Below are positions 14,956-23,557 of a stretch of 64,000 nt of DNA, piece after piece. The notes below the pieces were generated by a model, which made no database searches, was not told where the DNA came from, and was given only the letters and a program-made list of their open reading frames with translations. Origin of the DNA: Pseudonocardia sp. (GTDB lineage Bacteria; Actinomycetota; Actinomycetes; Mycobacteriales; Pseudonocardiaceae); the NCBI GenBank assembly GCA_025869365.1, contig JAOZVV010000196.1, forward strand, positions 41,522 through 105,521. The letters are read 5' to 3'. The position numbers were made by a program, and so were the translations under genes. Every line of letters begins with the position of its first letter. Within the stretch, counting starts at the first letter, position 1.

Positions 14956-16140
14956 ATGGACACCGAGACGGACGTCGAGACACTCCAGCGGGGCGTCGAG
15001 AAGATCGAACCCGTCCTGCGGCGGAACAGGGTGGAGGCCGAGGAGATCCGCCGGCTCCCGGAGGCCTCGGTGACGGCGATGCGCGAGGTCGGGCTCTACC
15101 GGATGTGGACCCCGAGAAGCCTCGGCGGACTCGAGATCGACCCGGTGAGCGCGGTCGACCTGGTGGAGACGATCTCCCGGATCGACGCCGCCGCGGGATG
15201 GAACCTCTTCATGTCGGTCGCGCCGTCCATCTTCGGGATGTGGCTGTCCGACGACGGCGCCCGTGAGGTGTACGCGGACGAGCCGATCCTGGCCGGGGCC
15301 CTGTTCCCCCCTGTGTCCGCCGTTCCGACGGAGGGCGGGTACCGCGTGAGCGGGCGCGTCCCCTTCGTCAGCGGCTGCCATGCCGCGACGTGGTTGATCC
15401 TCACCGCGATGGTGATCGAGGACGGCGCACCGAGGCTCACCGCGGGCGGCGACCCGGTCTCGCTGCTCGTGTTCCTCCCGCGCGCCGACGGGGAGATCAT
15501 CGACAACTGGGACACGCTGGGCATGCGCGGGACCGGTAGCCACGACGTCGCGGTCACCGACCTCTTCGTCCCCGAGCACCGGACCGCGTCCCTCGCGCCG
15601 TTCACCGGCGACCCGCCGGGATCGGCGTTCCGGGCACCGCTCTACCGGCTGGTCATCTGGGAGTTCGTACCCGGGCTGGCGATGATCGCCCTGGGCATCG
15701 CGGGCGCGGCCATCGGCGATCTCGTCGCGCTGGCGAAGGTGAAGACGCCGGCCTACACGGGCGTCCCGCTCCGCGAACGCCCCGTCGCCCAGTCGCAGAT
15801 CGCGCAGGCCGAGGGACACCGCGCCGCGGCGCGGGCCTACGTGCGGGAGACCCTCGCCGCGGCCTACGCGACCTGCGAGGCCGGGGAGCCTCTCACCACC
15901 GACCAGCGCCGCGACATCCAGCTCGCCGCCTGCCACGCCGTGCAGGCCGCCGCCACGGCGGTGCGGCTCGTCCACGACCTGGCCGGGTCCTCGGCGATCC
16001 GCAACTCCGGCCCGTTCTCCGCCCACTTCCGCAACGTCCACACCGTCACCCAGCACGCCTTCGCCTCGGCGAGCCGGTACGAGTCCGTCGGTCAGCTGAT
16101 GCTCGGGCTCCCACCGGAATGGCCGTTCTTCGCCTTCTAG
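14956..16140 (+). CDS. Acyl-CoA-dehydrogenase-fold flavin monooxygenase (group D)
   Basis: A 394-residue protein with the acyl-CoA dehydrogenase fold: helical N-domain with VGLYRMWTPRSLGGLEIDPV (about 47-66), flavin-binding beta domain with RVPFVSGCHAATWLIL and TLGMRGTGSHDVAVTDLFVP (about 192-211), and a C-terminal four-helix bundle ending in PPEWPFFAF. This pattern fits group D two-component monooxygenases such as HsaA rather than true dehydrogenases; the usual catalytic Glu of dehydrogenases is not evident. Such enzymes take FMNH2/FADH2 from a separate reductase; none is in the window. Start ATG 14956 follows GGGGAG. Substrate probably aromatic or heterocyclic. Confidence 0.82.
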   Translation: MDTETDVETLQRGVEKIEPVLRRNRVEAEEIRRLPEASVTAMREVGLYRMWTPRSLGGLEIDPVSAVDLVETISRIDAAAGWNLFMSVAPSIFGMWLSDDGAREVYADEPILAGALFPPVSAVPTEGGYRVSGRVPFVSGCHAATWLILTAMVIEDGAPRLTAGGDPVSLLVFLPRADGEIIDNWDTLGMRGTGSHDVAVTDLFVPEHRTASLAPFTGDPPGSAFRAPLYRLVIWEFVPGLAMIALGIAGAAIGDLVALAKVKTPAYTGVPLRERPVAQSQIAQAEGHRAAARAYVRETLAAAYATCEAGEPLTTDQRRDIQLAACHAVQAAATAVRLVHDLAGSSAIRNSGPFSAHFRNVHTVTQHAFASASRYESVGQLMLGLPPEWPFFAF

Positions 16141-16175
16141 ACGCGGTGCCCCGGGCGCCGGCGGGATCGCCGGGC

Positions 16176-17048
16176 TCAGTGGACGGGCTGCAGCACCCGG
16201 CGGAGGGCGCCGGGCGTCGGGCGGGTGAGCGCCCCGTAGAGCTCCGGGCGGCGGTCCCGCAGGTTGCCCATCCCGGCCCGGTGCGCCTCGATGCCCTCCT
16301 CCGGGTCGACGTCCGCGACCGCCATGGCCTCGTGCTGGCCGGTGGCGGCGAGGATCTCCCCACCCGGGTCCACGATCTTGGCGTTGGCCGCGAACCGCAG
16401 TGACCCGAAGGTGCCGAACTGGTTCGACGCCACCCAGACGACCTGGTTCTCCAGCGCACGGGCGCGGTCGAACAGGTCGAAACGCCGGGTCCAGCGGTCC
16501 TGCGCGGGGTCCGGGTGCGGGTCCGTGGCGCTGACCGGCCAGGCGGACATCGACACGATGATCCGGGCGCCGTCGAGGGCCAGGGTGCGGGCCGCCTCCG
16601 GGAACGCCTTGTCGTAGCAGATCTGCATGCCGATCCGGCCGACCGGCGTGTCGAAGGTCGCGAAGCCGTCCCCGGCCCGGTAGGTCGCGTCCTCCCGCAG
16701 CGGCTGGTGGACCTTGCGGTAGGTGCCGAGGACCCCGTCCCCGGTGACGCAGACCGCGGCGTTGTAGGGCCCGCCGACGGCATCCTCGCAGTACCCGGCG
16801 GTGACGACGAGATCCCCCGCCAGCCGGGCGAGGCGGGCGATCTCCGGCCCGTCGACCCGGAAGGCGGGCGGCTTCGCGGCCGATCCGCCGAGGTCCGCGA
16901 CGTAGCCGCCGAGCGCGGCCTCGGGCAGGGCGAGCAGTCGGGCGCCGGCCGCGCGGGCCTCGCCGATCAGCCTCTCGATCCGGGCGAGGTCCGCCTCGAG
17001 ATCGCGGTCGAACGGAGCGGCGACGGTGGCGATGCGCAGGGTGCTCAT
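16176..17048 (-). CDS. Carbon-nitrogen hydrolase (nitrilase superfamily)
   Basis: A 290-residue amidase or nitrilase-fold enzyme. The catalytic triad is complete: Glu43 (LALPEAALGGY), Lys112 (GTYRKVHQP), Cys144 (GMQICYDKAFPE). Closest in style to aliphatic amidases and carbamoylases of about 270-300 residues, shorter than true nitrilases. It lies 43 bases downstream of a flavin monooxygenase gene on the same strand and is probably co-transcribed, suggesting sequential action on a nitrogen-containing compound (oxygenation, then C-N hydrolysis). Substrate unknown. Confidence 0.88.
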   Translation of the reverse strand: MSTLRIATVAAPFDRDLEADLARIERLIGEARAAGARLLALPEAALGGYVADLGGSAAKPPAFRVDGPEIARLARLAGDLVVTAGYCEDAVGGPYNAAVCVTGDGVLGTYRKVHQPLREDATYRAGDGFATFDTPVGRIGMQICYDKAFPEAARTLALDGARIIVSMSAWPVSATDPHPDPAQDRWTRRFDLFDRARALENQVVWVASNQFGTFGSLRFAANAKIVDPGGEILAATGQHEAMAVADVDPEEGIEAHRAGMGNLRDRRPELYGALTRPTPGALRRVLQPVH

Positions 17049-17091
17049 GGTGTCTCCCGGTGAGAGCGGCAGGGTTTCCGGTGCGGACGGG

Positions 17092-18498
17092 TCAGCTGGC
17101 CGTGCGCGGCGCGACCCAGTCCTCGTCGCGGTCGTCGAGCGGGTGCGTGCTGGACGGCGTGCCGGCGAGCCAGTGCAGGCCGTCGGCCACCGCGGTGGTG
17201 CGCCGGGTCCTCGCGATCTCCCCCACCAGGTGCTCGGCGTCCGCGGCGACCCCGGAGAACCGGCCCGAGCCCCAAGTGTGCTGCCAGGGCAGGCCCAGGA
17301 AGTACAGGCCGGGCTGGCTGCTGACGCCGCGGTCGTGCGTGGGGTAACCCCGGCCGTCGAAGATCGGGAGCTCGATCCAGCGGTTGTCCCGGCCGTAGCC
17401 GGTGGACCAGACGACCGACGTGATGCCCGCCGCGGCCAGGTCGAGCTCGCTCGGCTCGTCGTACTCGGGACCCGGGATCCAGACCGGCGCGCGCCGCTCC
17501 TCGGCCGGCGCGTCGATGCCCCGGGCCGCGATCCAGGCGTCGATCGAGTCCTTGATGCCCTCGGAGACCGCGTCCGCGCCGTCGAGGTTCGCGCGGAGCT
17601 CACCGCCGAAGCGGACGCGGCCGTCGGCGATCCCGGCGAGCCGGCCGTGCAGCGCCATGCCCTCCAGGGCGAACGCGCGCAGGTCGATGTCCCGGCCGCC
17701 GTCCCGCCCGGTGACGTAGTGGTTCGTCTTGTGCCGCACGGCTTCCGTATCGCTGAACTGGTCGATGCCCTTGGTGTAGGTGCCCATGTCCGAGAGCCAG
17801 GCGACGCAGTCACGGCCCCGGTAGAAGCGGGCGACGCGCGGCGCGGTCCCGGTCGCGAGGTGCACGGTGCGGCCGGCGAGGTGCAGGTCCTCGGCGATCT
17901 GCGAGCCGGACTGCCCGGTCCCGACCACCAGCACGGCACCCTCGGGCAGCTGGTCCGGGTTGCGGTACTCCGACGAGTGCAGCTGGGTGATCGAGTCCGG
18001 CAGCCGCTCGGCGATCCGCGGCGTGCGCGGCACCTGGTACGGCCCGGTGGCCACGACGACCTGGTCCGCGGTGAGCGTGCCGTGGTCGGTGACGATCTCG
18101 AACGTGCCGCCGGTCCGGGCCCGCAGCCTCTCCGCCCGCACGCCCTCGGCCAGCGGCGGCTCGAACGACGCGACGAACTTCTCGAGGTACTCGACGATCT
18201 CGTCGCGCACCATGAAGCCGTCCGGGTCCCCGCCGTCGTACGGGAAGCCCGGCAGGGCGCACTGCCAGTTGGGCGTGACCAGGGAGAAGCTGTCCCAGCG
18301 GCGGTCCCGCCACTCGTGGCCGGCGCGGTCCGCCTCCAGCACGACGTGATCGATCCCGCGGTCCGCGAGCCACCAGGACATCGACAGGCCCGCCTGTCCT
18401 CCGCCGACGACGACGACGGAGCGGTGCAGGCCGTCGAGCCGGGGGTCGTCGGCTTCGGGCAGGGCGTCCGGGACGAGACGGAGACGTGCTGCGGACAT
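17092..18498 (-). CDS. FAD-dependent monooxygenase / oxidoreductase
   Basis: A 468-residue class B-type flavoprotein. Two Rossmann motifs: FAD site VVVVGGGQAGLSMSWWLADRGI (about residues 28-49) and NADPH site VLVVGTGQSGSQIAEDLHLAG (about 190-210), plus the TGPYQVPR and VWSTGY segments. It resembles the flavin-dependent oxidoreductases that accompany nitrilases in actinobacterial clusters (annotated there as the MSMEG_0569 type), but the other members of that cluster (radical SAM, acetyltransferase, AIR-synthase-like) are absent. First gene of a pair with the C-N hydrolase. Start ATG 18498-18496. Confidence 0.85.
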   Translation of the reverse strand: MSAARLRLVPDALPEADDPRLDGLHRSVVVVGGGQAGLSMSWWLADRGIDHVVLEADRAGHEWRDRRWDSFSLVTPNWQCALPGFPYDGGDPDGFMVRDEIVEYLEKFVASFEPPLAEGVRAERLRARTGGTFEIVTDHGTLTADQVVVATGPYQVPRTPRIAERLPDSITQLHSSEYRNPDQLPEGAVLVVGTGQSGSQIAEDLHLAGRTVHLATGTAPRVARFYRGRDCVAWLSDMGTYTKGIDQFSDTEAVRHKTNHYVTGRDGGRDIDLRAFALEGMALHGRLAGIADGRVRFGGELRANLDGADAVSEGIKDSIDAWIAARGIDAPAEERRAPVWIPGPEYDEPSELDLAAAGITSVVWSTGYGRDNRWIELPIFDGRGYPTHDRGVSSQPGLYFLGLPWQHTWGSGRFSGVAADAEHLVGEIARTRRTTAVADGLHWLAGTPSSTHPLDDRDEDWVAPRTAS

Positions 18499-18750
18499 GG
18501 TGATCAGCTCCTGGTCGGCTGCGGGTGGACGGGCGAATCAGCAGTGCGAGAGCACGCGCGCGAACGGCGGGGAGGTCGCCGGGTATCACCGGCACGGGAC
18601 ACAGTTCACGCCTCGACGATTTCCGAGCGATGTCATCCGGAACGCAGGCACGTTTCGTGATCGGGCTTGTATTGCGCCACGGTTTCGGGATGCTCACCGG
18701 AGTCCACGACGGCGGTACACCGGTCCGCCCCGAACCCGGAGAGGTCACCC

Positions 18751-19533
18751 ATGGCGATGCTGGACTTCGACGACGAGGGCACCCGCCTGATCGAGCTCGT
18801 CTACCGCAGCCCGGACGTCGTGGAGCAGCGCGCCCGCACCCTCGCCCTGCTCGCGCCGCGCCCCGGCGAGACGATCCTGGACGTCGGCTCCGGCCCCGGG
18901 TTCCTGCTCGCCTCGCTCGCCGAGGCGGTGGGGCCGGAGGGTCGCGTCCACGGCGTGGACCCGAGCCGGGCGATGAACGCGGCCGCGCGCACCCGGACCG
19001 TGGGGTTCCCGTGGGTCCGCGTCGACGAGGGGGACGCGCTGGCCCTGCCCTACGCGGACGGCGCGTTCGACGCCGCCGTCGCCACGCAGGTCTACGAGTA
19101 CGTCGCCGACATCCCGGCGGCGCTGGCCGAGCTGCGCCGGGTCGTCCGTCCGGGCGGCCGGGTCCTGCTCCTGGACACGGACTGGGACTCGGTCGTCTGG
19201 CACACGGCGGACCGCGAGCGGCACCGCCGGATCATGGCCGTCTGGGACGGGCACCTCGCGGACCCGCACCTGCCGTGCACCCTCCCGGGCGAGCTGCGCC
19301 GGGCGGGGCTCCGGCTCACCGAGCGCACGGTCGTCCCGATCTTCAACCCGGTCTGGGACCCGGAGAGCTTCAGCGTCCTGACGATCGGGACGATCAGCTC
19401 CTACGTCCGCGGACGGGACGGGATCACCGACGCGGACGTGGACGCGTGGGCCGCGGACCTGCGCGCCCGCGGCGCGGACGACGACTACCTCTTCAGCATC
19501 AACCGCTACTGCTTCGTGGCGGTACCGGAGTAG
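18751..19533 (+). CDS. Class I SAM-dependent methyltransferase
   Basis: A 260-residue methyltransferase. Motif I is ETILDVGSGPGFLLASLAEAV (about 42-62), the acidic loop is VHGVDPSRAM, motif II-like is DGAFDAAVATQVYEYV and the post-I region LRRVVRPGGRVLLLDTDWDSV (about 130-150). The order and the DTDWDSVVWH segment resemble UbiE/arsenite-type and small-molecule methyltransferases. Start ATG 18751 follows CGGAGAGG. The last 35 bases overlap the tail of the convergent MFS gene. Substrate unknown. Confidence 0.87.
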   Translation: MAMLDFDDEGTRLIELVYRSPDVVEQRARTLALLAPRPGETILDVGSGPGFLLASLAEAVGPEGRVHGVDPSRAMNAAARTRTVGFPWVRVDEGDALALPYADGAFDAAVATQVYEYVADIPAALAELRRVVRPGGRVLLLDTDWDSVVWHTADRERHRRIMAVWDGHLADPHLPCTLPGELRRAGLRLTERTVVPIFNPVWDPESFSVLTIGTISSYVRGRDGITDADVDAWAADLRARGADDDYLFSINRYCFVAVPE

Positions 19534-21073
19534 GGACGAGCTCGTCCCCGGCCGGCGCCGCGTCACCCCGGCGGCGCAGCGGCACGTCGCGCAGCCGGAG
19601 CGCCAGGACGAGGCCCACCACCGCCACCACGACCCCGCCCAGGTAGACGCCGTGCAGGGCGTGGGCGAACCCGTCCAGGAAGCCGGTGCGCAGGTCCGGG
19701 GGCAGCGCGTCGATCTCCGCGCGGCTGATGTTGACCCCGCCGGTGGAGAACCGGTCCACGACGTCCGCGGGCAGGCCGTCCCGGATCGACGTGACCAGCC
19801 GGGAGCTGAAGATCGCGCCGAACACGGCCACCCCGATCGACGAGCCGACGGTCCGCGCGAAGGTGTTCATCGAGCTCGCGACGCCGATGTCCCCGGGGCC
19901 CACCGAGTTCTGCGCGGCCAGCACCAGCACCGAGTTGATCAGGCCGAAGCCCACCCCGACCGTCGCCAGCGCGATCAGCTGGAACCAGTAGGGCGTCCCG
20001 ACGTCCAGGAACGCCAGCAGGCCCATGCCGACGATCAGCAGGGTCGTGCCGGCGATGGGGAACTTCCGGTACCGGCCGATCCGCGCGATCGCCTGCCCGA
20101 CGATCACCGAGGTGATCATCATGGCGAGCACCAGCGGCGCCAGCCGCAGGCCGGACATCGTCGGGGTCACCCCGTCCACCACCTGCTGGTACAGCGGGTT
20201 GAACGTGCTGACCCCGAGCATCCCGAAGCCGACGACGAAGGTCAGCGGCGCGCTGATCCGGAACACCGGGCTGCGGAACAGGCGCAGTGGCAGCAGCGGC
20301 TCGACGGCCCGGCGTTCCACCAGGACGAACACGACGAGCAGCACCACCGCCGCGGCACCGAGACCGAGCACCGGCGCGGACAGCCACGGGAAGGTCGTGC
20401 CGCCCCAGCTCGTCACCAGGATCAGGGCCGTGACACCGGTGGAGAGCAGCGCCGCGCCCCACCAGTCGATCCGGGGCTTCGCCCGCTCCCGCTCCGGCAG
20501 CTTCAGCACCAGGCCGATCACGACGAACGCCGCGATCCCGATCGGCAGGTTCACGTAGAAGACCCAGCGCCAGCTCAGGTACTCGGTCAGCACGCCGCCG
20601 AGCAGCGGTCCCGCGAGCGTGGCGAACGCGAAGACGGACTGCATGAAGCCCTGGTAGCGGCCCCGCTCGGCGGGCGGGACCAGGTCCCCGATGACCGCCT
20701 GGGAGTTCACCATGAGCCCGCCCGCGCCGAGGCCCTGCAGGGCCCGGCACAGGATCAGCATCGTCATGGACTGCGCCGCACCGCACAGCGCGGACCCGAC
20801 CAGGAAGATCACGATCGCGACCTGGAAGAGGCGCTTGCGGCCGAAGAGGTCCCCGAGCTTGCCGTAGATCGGCGTCGAGATGCAGGAGGCGACGAGGTAG
20901 GACGTCGCCACCCAGGACAGGTGGGTGAGCCCGCCGAGGTCCGTGACGATCGTCGGCAGGGCGGTGGCGACGATCGTCTGGTCGAGCGCCGCGAGCATCA
21001 TCGCGAGCATCAGCCCGGGGAACACGACGAGGATCTTGCGGTCCAGCCGGCCGGACTCCCGTGCTGCGCCCAA
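19499..21073 (-). CDS. MFS multidrug exporter, EmrB/QacA (DHA2) type
   Basis: A 524-residue 14-helix drug:proton antiporter. Hallmarks: LDQTIVATALPTIVTDLGGL in helix 1, the loop GKLGDLFGRKRLF (motif A, about 73-85), LGGLMVNSQAVIGDLVPP, and GPLLGGVLTEYLSWRWVFYVNLPIG (motif C, about 150-174). Start is TTG 21073-21071: GGAGGTG stands just upstream and an in-frame TGA 6 bases upstream excludes a longer form. The 3' end overlaps the convergent methyltransferase by 35 bases. Two AGCANTGCT palindromes lie 18-41 bases before the start; no regulator gene is adjacent. Confidence 0.9.
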   Translation of the reverse strand: MGAARESGRLDRKILVVFPGLMLAMMLAALDQTIVATALPTIVTDLGGLTHLSWVATSYLVASCISTPIYGKLGDLFGRKRLFQVAIVIFLVGSALCGAAQSMTMLILCRALQGLGAGGLMVNSQAVIGDLVPPAERGRYQGFMQSVFAFATLAGPLLGGVLTEYLSWRWVFYVNLPIGIAAFVVIGLVLKLPERERAKPRIDWWGAALLSTGVTALILVTSWGGTTFPWLSAPVLGLGAAAVVLLVVFVLVERRAVEPLLPLRLFRSPVFRISAPLTFVVGFGMLGVSTFNPLYQQVVDGVTPTMSGLRLAPLVLAMMITSVIVGQAIARIGRYRKFPIAGTTLLIVGMGLLAFLDVGTPYWFQLIALATVGVGFGLINSVLVLAAQNSVGPGDIGVASSMNTFARTVGSSIGVAVFGAIFSSRLVTSIRDGLPADVVDRFSTGGVNISRAEIDALPPDLRTGFLDGFAHALHGVYLGGVVVAVVGLVLALRLRDVPLRRRGDAAPAGDELVPTPVPPRSSSG

Positions 21074-21090
21074 CGTTCACCTCCGCCAGG

Positions 21091-21114
21091 AGCACTGCTG
21101 TCATGAGCAATGCT
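21091..21114. promoter_or_regulatory. Two AGCANTGCT palindromes before MFS gene
   Basis: AGCACTGCT (21091-21099) and AGCAATGCT (21106-21114) are 9-bp odd palindromes with centres 15 bp apart, just upstream of the TTG start and ribosome site of the exporter. Candidate binding site for an unlinked repressor. Confidence 0.45.
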
Positions 21115-21189
21115 AAGGAGGACGACGATACGTGTCGCCCGGGCCGGCTGCCCAGACCCGGGCGGACCGACCCGACGACCCTGCCGGAG

Positions 21190-22353
21190 CTAGGCGGTGG
21201 CGGTGCGCCGCGCGAGCGCGCGGAAGGCCGGCGTGGGGAGCTCCGGGGCGAGGTCCACCGCGCACGTCCGGCCCAGGATGCGCAGGGTGTCCGGGCAGCT
21301 GCCGGGCCCGTGGTCGATCTCCCGCGCGGCCCACGCGTACGGGTCCATCCGCGGGTGCACGGGCGTGCGGGCGTGGATCGAGCGCCAGTTCGGGTAGAGG
21401 TGGCGGCCCGTGTCCGCGAGCCGGCGGACCCCGCGCCGGGCCCCGAGCTCGACGGCGGCGGCCTCGTCGTCGAACGAGACGGCCAGCCCGGCGGCCGAAG
21501 CCTGGTCGTGGTGCGGGACGAGCCGCAGCCCGCGGTCCGCGAACCCCGAGTGCCACAGCTCGTCGATCATGATCCCGCGGTGCCGGCGACGGCGTTCGAG
21601 CTGGGCGTCCAGCGCGGCGAGCTGCGGGCGCAGCACCGCGGCGGACAGCTCGGGCATCCGCAGGTTCACCCCCACGATCAGCTCCGCGCCGAGCTCGCCG
21701 AAGCCCTCCCGCTCGTAGCTGCCGACGTCGTGGTACATCGCCGCACGCTCGAACACCGTGCGGTCGTTCGTCAGGACCGCACCGCCCTCGCCGCTGCGGA
21801 TGTTCTTGTACTGGTTGAAGCTGAACACCCCGGCGTGCCCGATCGAGCCGACCCGGCGCCCGCGGTAGCGCACCCCCACGGCCTGGCAGGCGTCCTCGAT
21901 CACCACGAGCCCGTGCTCCGCGGCGACGGCCATGATCGACTCCATGTCGCACACCAGGTTCTGCATGTGCACCGGGATGACCGCGCGGCTGTTCGGGGTG
22001 ATCTTGCGTTTGAGGTCCACGGGATCGAGCGTCAGCGACTCGTCCACCTCGACGAGGACGGGCACCGCCCCGACGGCGAGCGGCGCGGCCGCGGTGGAGA
22101 CCCAGGTGTAGGCGGGCACGAGGACCTCGTCGCCCGGCCCGATCCCGGCCCCGACCAGCGCGGCGATCAGCGCGCTGGTGCCGCTGTTGACGGCGAGGGC
22201 GTGCTCCACCCCCATCGTCCGGCGCAGGTCCGCCTCGAAGCGGTCCACCTCGGAGGCGCCGGTGCCGGTGAACCGGCCGAGCTCACCGCGGCCGAGCACC
22301 TTCACCGTGGCCGCCATGCCGCGCGCCGTCGCGACCATCGCCGACAACCCCAA
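21190..22353 (-). CDS. DegT/DnrJ/EryC1/StrS-family PLP aminotransferase
   Basis: Up to 387 residues. PLP aminotransferase fold I: LAVNSGTSALIAALVGAGIGPGDEVLVPAYTW (about 53-84), VVIEDACQAVGVRYRGRRVG (the PLP-stacking Asp/Gln region), and the Schiff-base Lys in FSFNQYKNIRSGEGGA (about 176-191). These enzymes usually aminate keto-sugars for antibiotics, lipopolysaccharide or glycoproteins, and some are dehydratases; no sugar-nucleotide genes are beside it. The start could be TTG 22353, ATG 22338 or ATG 22317; none has a strong ribosome site. The gene stands alone. Confidence 0.85.
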   Translation of the reverse strand: MGLSAMVATARGMAATVKVLGRGELGRFTGTGASEVDRFEADLRRTMGVEHALAVNSGTSALIAALVGAGIGPGDEVLVPAYTWVSTAAAPLAVGAVPVLVEVDESLTLDPVDLKRKITPNSRAVIPVHMQNLVCDMESIMAVAAEHGLVVIEDACQAVGVRYRGRRVGSIGHAGVFSFNQYKNIRSGEGGAVLTNDRTVFERAAMYHDVGSYEREGFGELGAELIVGVNLRMPELSAAVLRPQLAALDAQLERRRRHRGIMIDELWHSGFADRGLRLVPHHDQASAAGLAVSFDDEAAAVELGARRGVRRLADTGRHLYPNWRSIHARTPVHPRMDPYAWAAREIDHGPGSCPDTLRILGRTCAVDLAPELPTPAFRALARRTATA

Positions 22354-22383
22354 CGTCGTCCCCCACGGGCTCGTGCACGTACC

Positions 22384-22400
22384 GGCAAAACAGGCAAAAC
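22384..22400. repeat. Direct repeat in divergent gap
   Basis: GGCAAAAC at 22384-22391 and again at 22393-22400, in an unusually A-rich patch upstream of the DegT gene and 164 bases before the GNAT start. May be part of the DegT promoter or operator. Confidence 0.3.
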
Positions 22401-22563
22401 GTGCGAGACGGACTTTTCACGGGAATTCTAGTCGACTGCGCTCCGCCACCGAACGCGGGCCGGGACAGGTCGTGGCATCGCGCGCCCGGCCACCCGGGCG
22501 TCCGCCGAGACGGTGGACCCGACAGGCAGAATCGGTGCGACCCGTCCGGGAGGAGATCGCACC

Positions 22564-23127
22564 GTGATCCTGAGGCCGAGCAGACCGGCGGACCGCAGCG
22601 CCGTCCGCGCCGTCGTGCGCGCCGCGTTCGGCGAGGAGGGCGCCTCGGTCGACAGCATGCTCGACGCGCTCGACGCGTCCGGCGCCACCGCCGCCTCGCT
22701 GGTCGCGGAGGACGAGGAGGGTGAGCTCATCGGCCACGTGCAGCTCTCGCGGTGCTGGGTCGACGCCCGCGAGCGCCTCGTCGACGTGCTGGTGCTCAGC
22801 CCGCTGTCCGTCCGGCCGGACCGGCAGGGCGCCGGCATCGGCACCGCGCTGGTCGCGGCGGCGGTCCGGGCGGCCACGGCCAGCGGCGCGCCGGCGGTCT
22901 TCCTCGAGGGCTCACCGGACTACTACCGCGCCCGGGGGTTCGACCCCGGCGCGGACCACGGTTTCGTCCGCCCGTCCGTGCGGATCCCGGAGGCCGCCTT
23001 CCAGGTCGCCGTGCTCCCCGCGCACGAGCCGTGGATGACCGGGGCGCTCGTCTACTGCGAGGCGTTCTGGGCCACGGACTCGGTGGGCCTGCGCGACCCC
23101 CTGCTGGCCCGGCTCGAGAAGGGCTGA
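22564..23127 (+). CDS. GNAT acetyltransferase, YhbS-like
   Basis: A 187-residue N-acetyltransferase. Order of elements: ILRPSRPADRSAVRAVVRAAF, a central beta strand VLVLSPLSVRPDRQGAGIGTALVAAAVRAA with the acetyl-CoA loop RQGAGIG (about residues 83-89), and VFLEGSPDYYRARGFDPGADHGFVRPSVRIPEAAFQV, the YhbS-type C-terminus. Start GTG 22564 after GGGAGGAG. Target unknown; convergent with a small gene. Confidence 0.87.
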   Translation: MILRPSRPADRSAVRAVVRAAFGEEGASVDSMLDALDASGATAASLVAEDEEGELIGHVQLSRCWVDARERLVDVLVLSPLSVRPDRQGAGIGTALVAAAVRAATASGAPAVFLEGSPDYYRARGFDPGADHGFVRPSVRIPEAAFQVAVLPAHEPWMTGALVYCEAFWATDSVGLRDPLLARLEKG

Positions 23128-23155
23128 GCAGCCGGCCTCGGCGAGGACGGGCCGA

Positions 23156-23446
23156 TCAGCACGGGCAGGGCAGCAGCGAGACCGTGGACCGGGCCCGCGC
23201 GGAGCCCACGGCCAGGTCGTCGAGCAGGTCCTGGCGGCCGTCCGGCGCCGTGACCTCCACGACGGTCTCCGCGTCCTCGTGACGCACGTCGACGGTGAAC
23301 GGCCACTGCGGCAGGGCGAGCAGGTCCTGGGCGGCGGCCAGGACGACGTCGGAGGACCTCAGCACGAACAGGAGCCGGTTCGGGGCGCTGCGCTCCACGT
23401 CGATCGTCGACGCGGCGAACAGGTCGAACAGGTCGGTCTGCGTCAT
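23156..23446 (-). CDS. Small hypothetical protein, 96 aa
   Basis: Not recognised. Soluble alpha/beta protein, MTQTDLFDLFAASTIDVE..., with alternating strands (NRLLFVLRSSDVVLAAAQDLL, WPFTVDVRHEDAETVVEVTAP) and a terminal SLLPCPC. Start taken at ATG 23446-23444; ATG 23479 would add 11 residues. Neither has a good ribosome site. The longer open frame across the neighbouring gene is its antisense shadow. Confidence 0.5.
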   Translation of the reverse strand: MTQTDLFDLFAASTIDVERSAPNRLLFVLRSSDVVLAAAQDLLALPQWPFTVDVRHEDAETVVEVTAPDGRQDLLDDLAVGSARARSTVSLLPCPC

Positions 23447-23557
23447 GATCTGCGCAACGCCGGGGAGGGGCCGGGCCATACCCGGTGACGGGTTCTGCCC
23501 GGGACGTTCCCGGGCACGGTGAGCCCTGAGATCATCCGCACGCCCCGAGGAGACCCG

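Noticed and set aside
16176..18498. Complete Nit1C-type nitrilase cluster
   Set aside because: Only two of the expected genes are present and the hydrolase is shorter than the nitrilase of that cluster.
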